From assembly GCA_022627515.1 (NCBI GenBank), contig JAKEGK010000015.1:1-45720 (forward strand): DNA of 45,720 nt, written 5' to 3'. The DNA is from Gammaproteobacteria bacterium (GTDB taxonomy: Bacteria > Pseudomonadota > Gammaproteobacteria > SZUA-152). Positions within the stretch are counted from its first letter, which is position 1, and every line of letters starts with the position of its first letter. The notes under the pieces are model-generated. The model was not told the origin of the DNA and searched no databases. It was given only the letters and a program-made list of their open reading frames with translations. This document shows, piece by piece, positions 44,757-45,720 of this stretch. The position numbers and the translations under genes were made by a program.

Positions 44757-44785
44757 ATAGTATAAGTAATTACCATTGATGTCAA
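44757..44785 (-). promoter_or_regulatory. Strong yceD-rpmF promoter
   Basis: On the minus strand, TTGACA (44785-44780), a 17-bp spacer, then TACTAT (44762-44757): a near-consensus sigma-70 promoter. Expected start at about 44749-44751, almost at the yceD ATG (44747). Confidence 0.7.
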
Positions 44786-44849
44786 AATATCTGTTTGGAA
44801 ATGCTTTTGCACCAGAGACTTACAGTGTTATGCTTTACTTTAATACGGC

Positions 44850-44878
44850 TTGACACCTAAAGAAAGTTACCGTAATAG
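44850..44878 (+). promoter_or_regulatory. Candidate promoter of the biotin carboxylase gene
   Basis: TTGACA (44850-44855), a 17-bp spacer, then TAATAG (44873-44878). The -35 is consensus and the -10 is weak. Predicted start near 44885, about 30 nt before the TTG start. Confidence 0.45.
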
Positions 44879-44915
44879 TCGAAACAGAATATAACTTTTC
44901 CCATCAGGTTAACCA

Positions 44916-45720
44916 TTGATCAAAAAAGTCCTTATCGCCAATCGGGGAGAAATCGCGGTGCGCATTGTGCGCGCCTGCGCGGAACTCGATATCAAATCGG
45001 TGGCAGTCTATACCGACGCTGACCGTTATTCCCTGCATATCAAAAAAGCCGATCAGGCCTTTAGCCTGGGGCCGGATTCCGTCTCGGGTTATCTCAATGC
45101 CCATCGCATTGTAAACCTCGCAGTGGCAACCCACTGTGACGCGTTGCACCCCGGATACGGATTTCTCTCGGAGAATCCATTACTGGCGGAAATTTGCGCC
45201 AAACGCGGCATTAAGTTTATTGGGCCTGATCCAATGGTAATCCACCGGATGGGTAACAAGATCGAGGCCCGCAATGCCATGATCGCTGCGGGCGTACCCG
45301 TGGTGCCGGGTAGCGAAGGCAATGTCAATAACGCGGAAGAAGCCCTGCAGATCGCGGAAAAAATCGGTTATCCCGTCATGCTCAAAGCGACTGCGGGCGG
45401 CGGCGGGCGTGGCATACGGCGCTGCGAGAGCGCCAAAGACCTCCCCAAGCTGTATGAGCGGGTAATCTCGGAAGCCAGCAAGGCATTTGGCAGTACTGAC
45501 ATCTTTATTGAAAAATACGTCGATAATCCACGCCATATTGAAGCGCAGATTCTGGCGGATACTCACGGCAATACCGTGCACCTGTTTGAGCGCGATTGTT
45601 CGATCCAGCGGCGCCACCAAAAGCTGGTGGAAATTGCGCCATCCCCTCAACTGAGCGATGAGCAACGGCGGCTGGTCGGCACTCTCGCGATAAAAGCGGC
45701 GCAAGCTGTGGGTTATACCA
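44916..45720 (+). CDS. Biotin carboxylase subunit, pyruvate carboxylase subunit A-like (3' end missing)
   Basis: 268 codons, open to the right edge. Starts at TTG 44916-44918 with AGG seven bases upstream, giving MIKKVLIANRGEIAVRIVRAC. Biotin carboxylase domain: LHPGYGFLSEN (near 77-87), ATP-grasp Lys115 (MGNK) and Lys157 with the Gly-rich loop ATAGGGGRGIRR, EKYVDNPRHIEAQIL (near 199-213) and ERDCSIQRRHQKLVEIAPSP. The RIRR-type loop and HLFERDCSIQRR wording resemble Pseudomonas pyruvate carboxylase subunit A more than AccC. If so, it fixes bicarbonate onto biotin to make oxaloacetate with a partner subunit beyond the window. AccC cannot be fully excluded. Confidence 0.85.
   Translation, partial: MIKKVLIANRGEIAVRIVRACAELDIKSVAVYTDADRYSLHIKKADQAFSLGPDSVSGYLNAHRIVNLAVATHCDALHPGYGFLSENPLLAEICAKRGIKFIGPDPMVIHRMGNKIEARNAMIAAGVPVVPGSEGNVNNAEEALQIAEKIGYPVMLKATAGGGGRGIRRCESAKDLPKLYERVISEASKAFGSTDIFIEKYVDNPRHIEAQILADTHGNTVHLFERDCSIQRRHQKLVEIAPSPQLSDEQRRLVGTLAIKAAQAVGYT

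Noticed and set aside
44904-45704. Overlapping minus-strand open frames opposite the right-edge gene
   Set aside because: The plus strand encodes an unmistakable biotin carboxylase domain across the whole interval; the antisense frames have no family resemblance.

Overview
The window is a stretch of gammaproteobacterial chromosome of roughly even base composition. It is dominated by housekeeping genes for RNA processing, envelope biogenesis, fatty-acid synthesis and DNA replication. No rRNA, tRNA, CRISPR array, prophage or intact insertion sequence is visible. Gene content and order closely resemble what I recall of the rne to lolC and yceD to tatD blocks of Pseudomonas. The non-enteric arrangement, the fabH and pabB insertions and the frequent GTG/TTG starts suggest a different, probably environmental, gammaproteobacterial lineage. 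I cannot name the genus.

Layout. (1) Positions 1-2914: a lytic transglycosylase (Slt70-like) cut off by the left edge, and a divergent class V aminotransferase. (2) 2934-8924: sppA, a Gph-like HAD phosphatase and rluC on the minus strand, divergent from rne, which has a leader of about 300 nt. (3) 8977-19663: a long minus-strand envelope block of ptp, kdsB, ycaR, lpxK, msbA, exbD, exbB, comEC, then lolD-lolC, with one plus-strand DUF2062 gene. (4) 19664-30794: an accessory segment. It holds a composite inverted-repeat element, a membrane haem protein preceded by an FNR-type box, two small secreted proteins, a GyrI-like effector-binding protein, a lipoprotein amidase coupled to mazG, a Sel1-repeat protein, and a three-gene ABC transporter/lipocalin-like operon of the AttEFGH type. 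(5) 31046-44747: yceF (maf), then the compact minus-strand run yceD-rpmF-plsX-fabH-fabD-fabG-acpP-fabF-pabB-pabC-mltG-tmk-holB-pilZ-tatD. (6) 44916 to the right edge: the start of a pyruvate carboxylase subunit A-like biotin carboxylase gene.

How the genes work together. The fab genes make the acyl-ACP that feeds phospholipid (plsX) and lipid A synthesis. kdsB and lpxK complete Kdo-lipid A parts, MsbA flips lipid A, and LolCD releases lipoproteins. ExbBD energises outer-membrane processes. RNase E, RluC, YceD and L32 concern RNA and the ribosome. Tmk, HolB, MazG and YceF concern nucleotides and replication.

I do not see a convincing new large system. The items most worth checking are the FNR-type box before the haem protein, a promoter that implies a leaderless yceD mRNA, 21-bp tandem repeats upstream of the Att-like operon, a composite repeat element beside lolC, a palindrome abutting the fabD ribosome-binding site, and a Lol transporter with only one permease gene.
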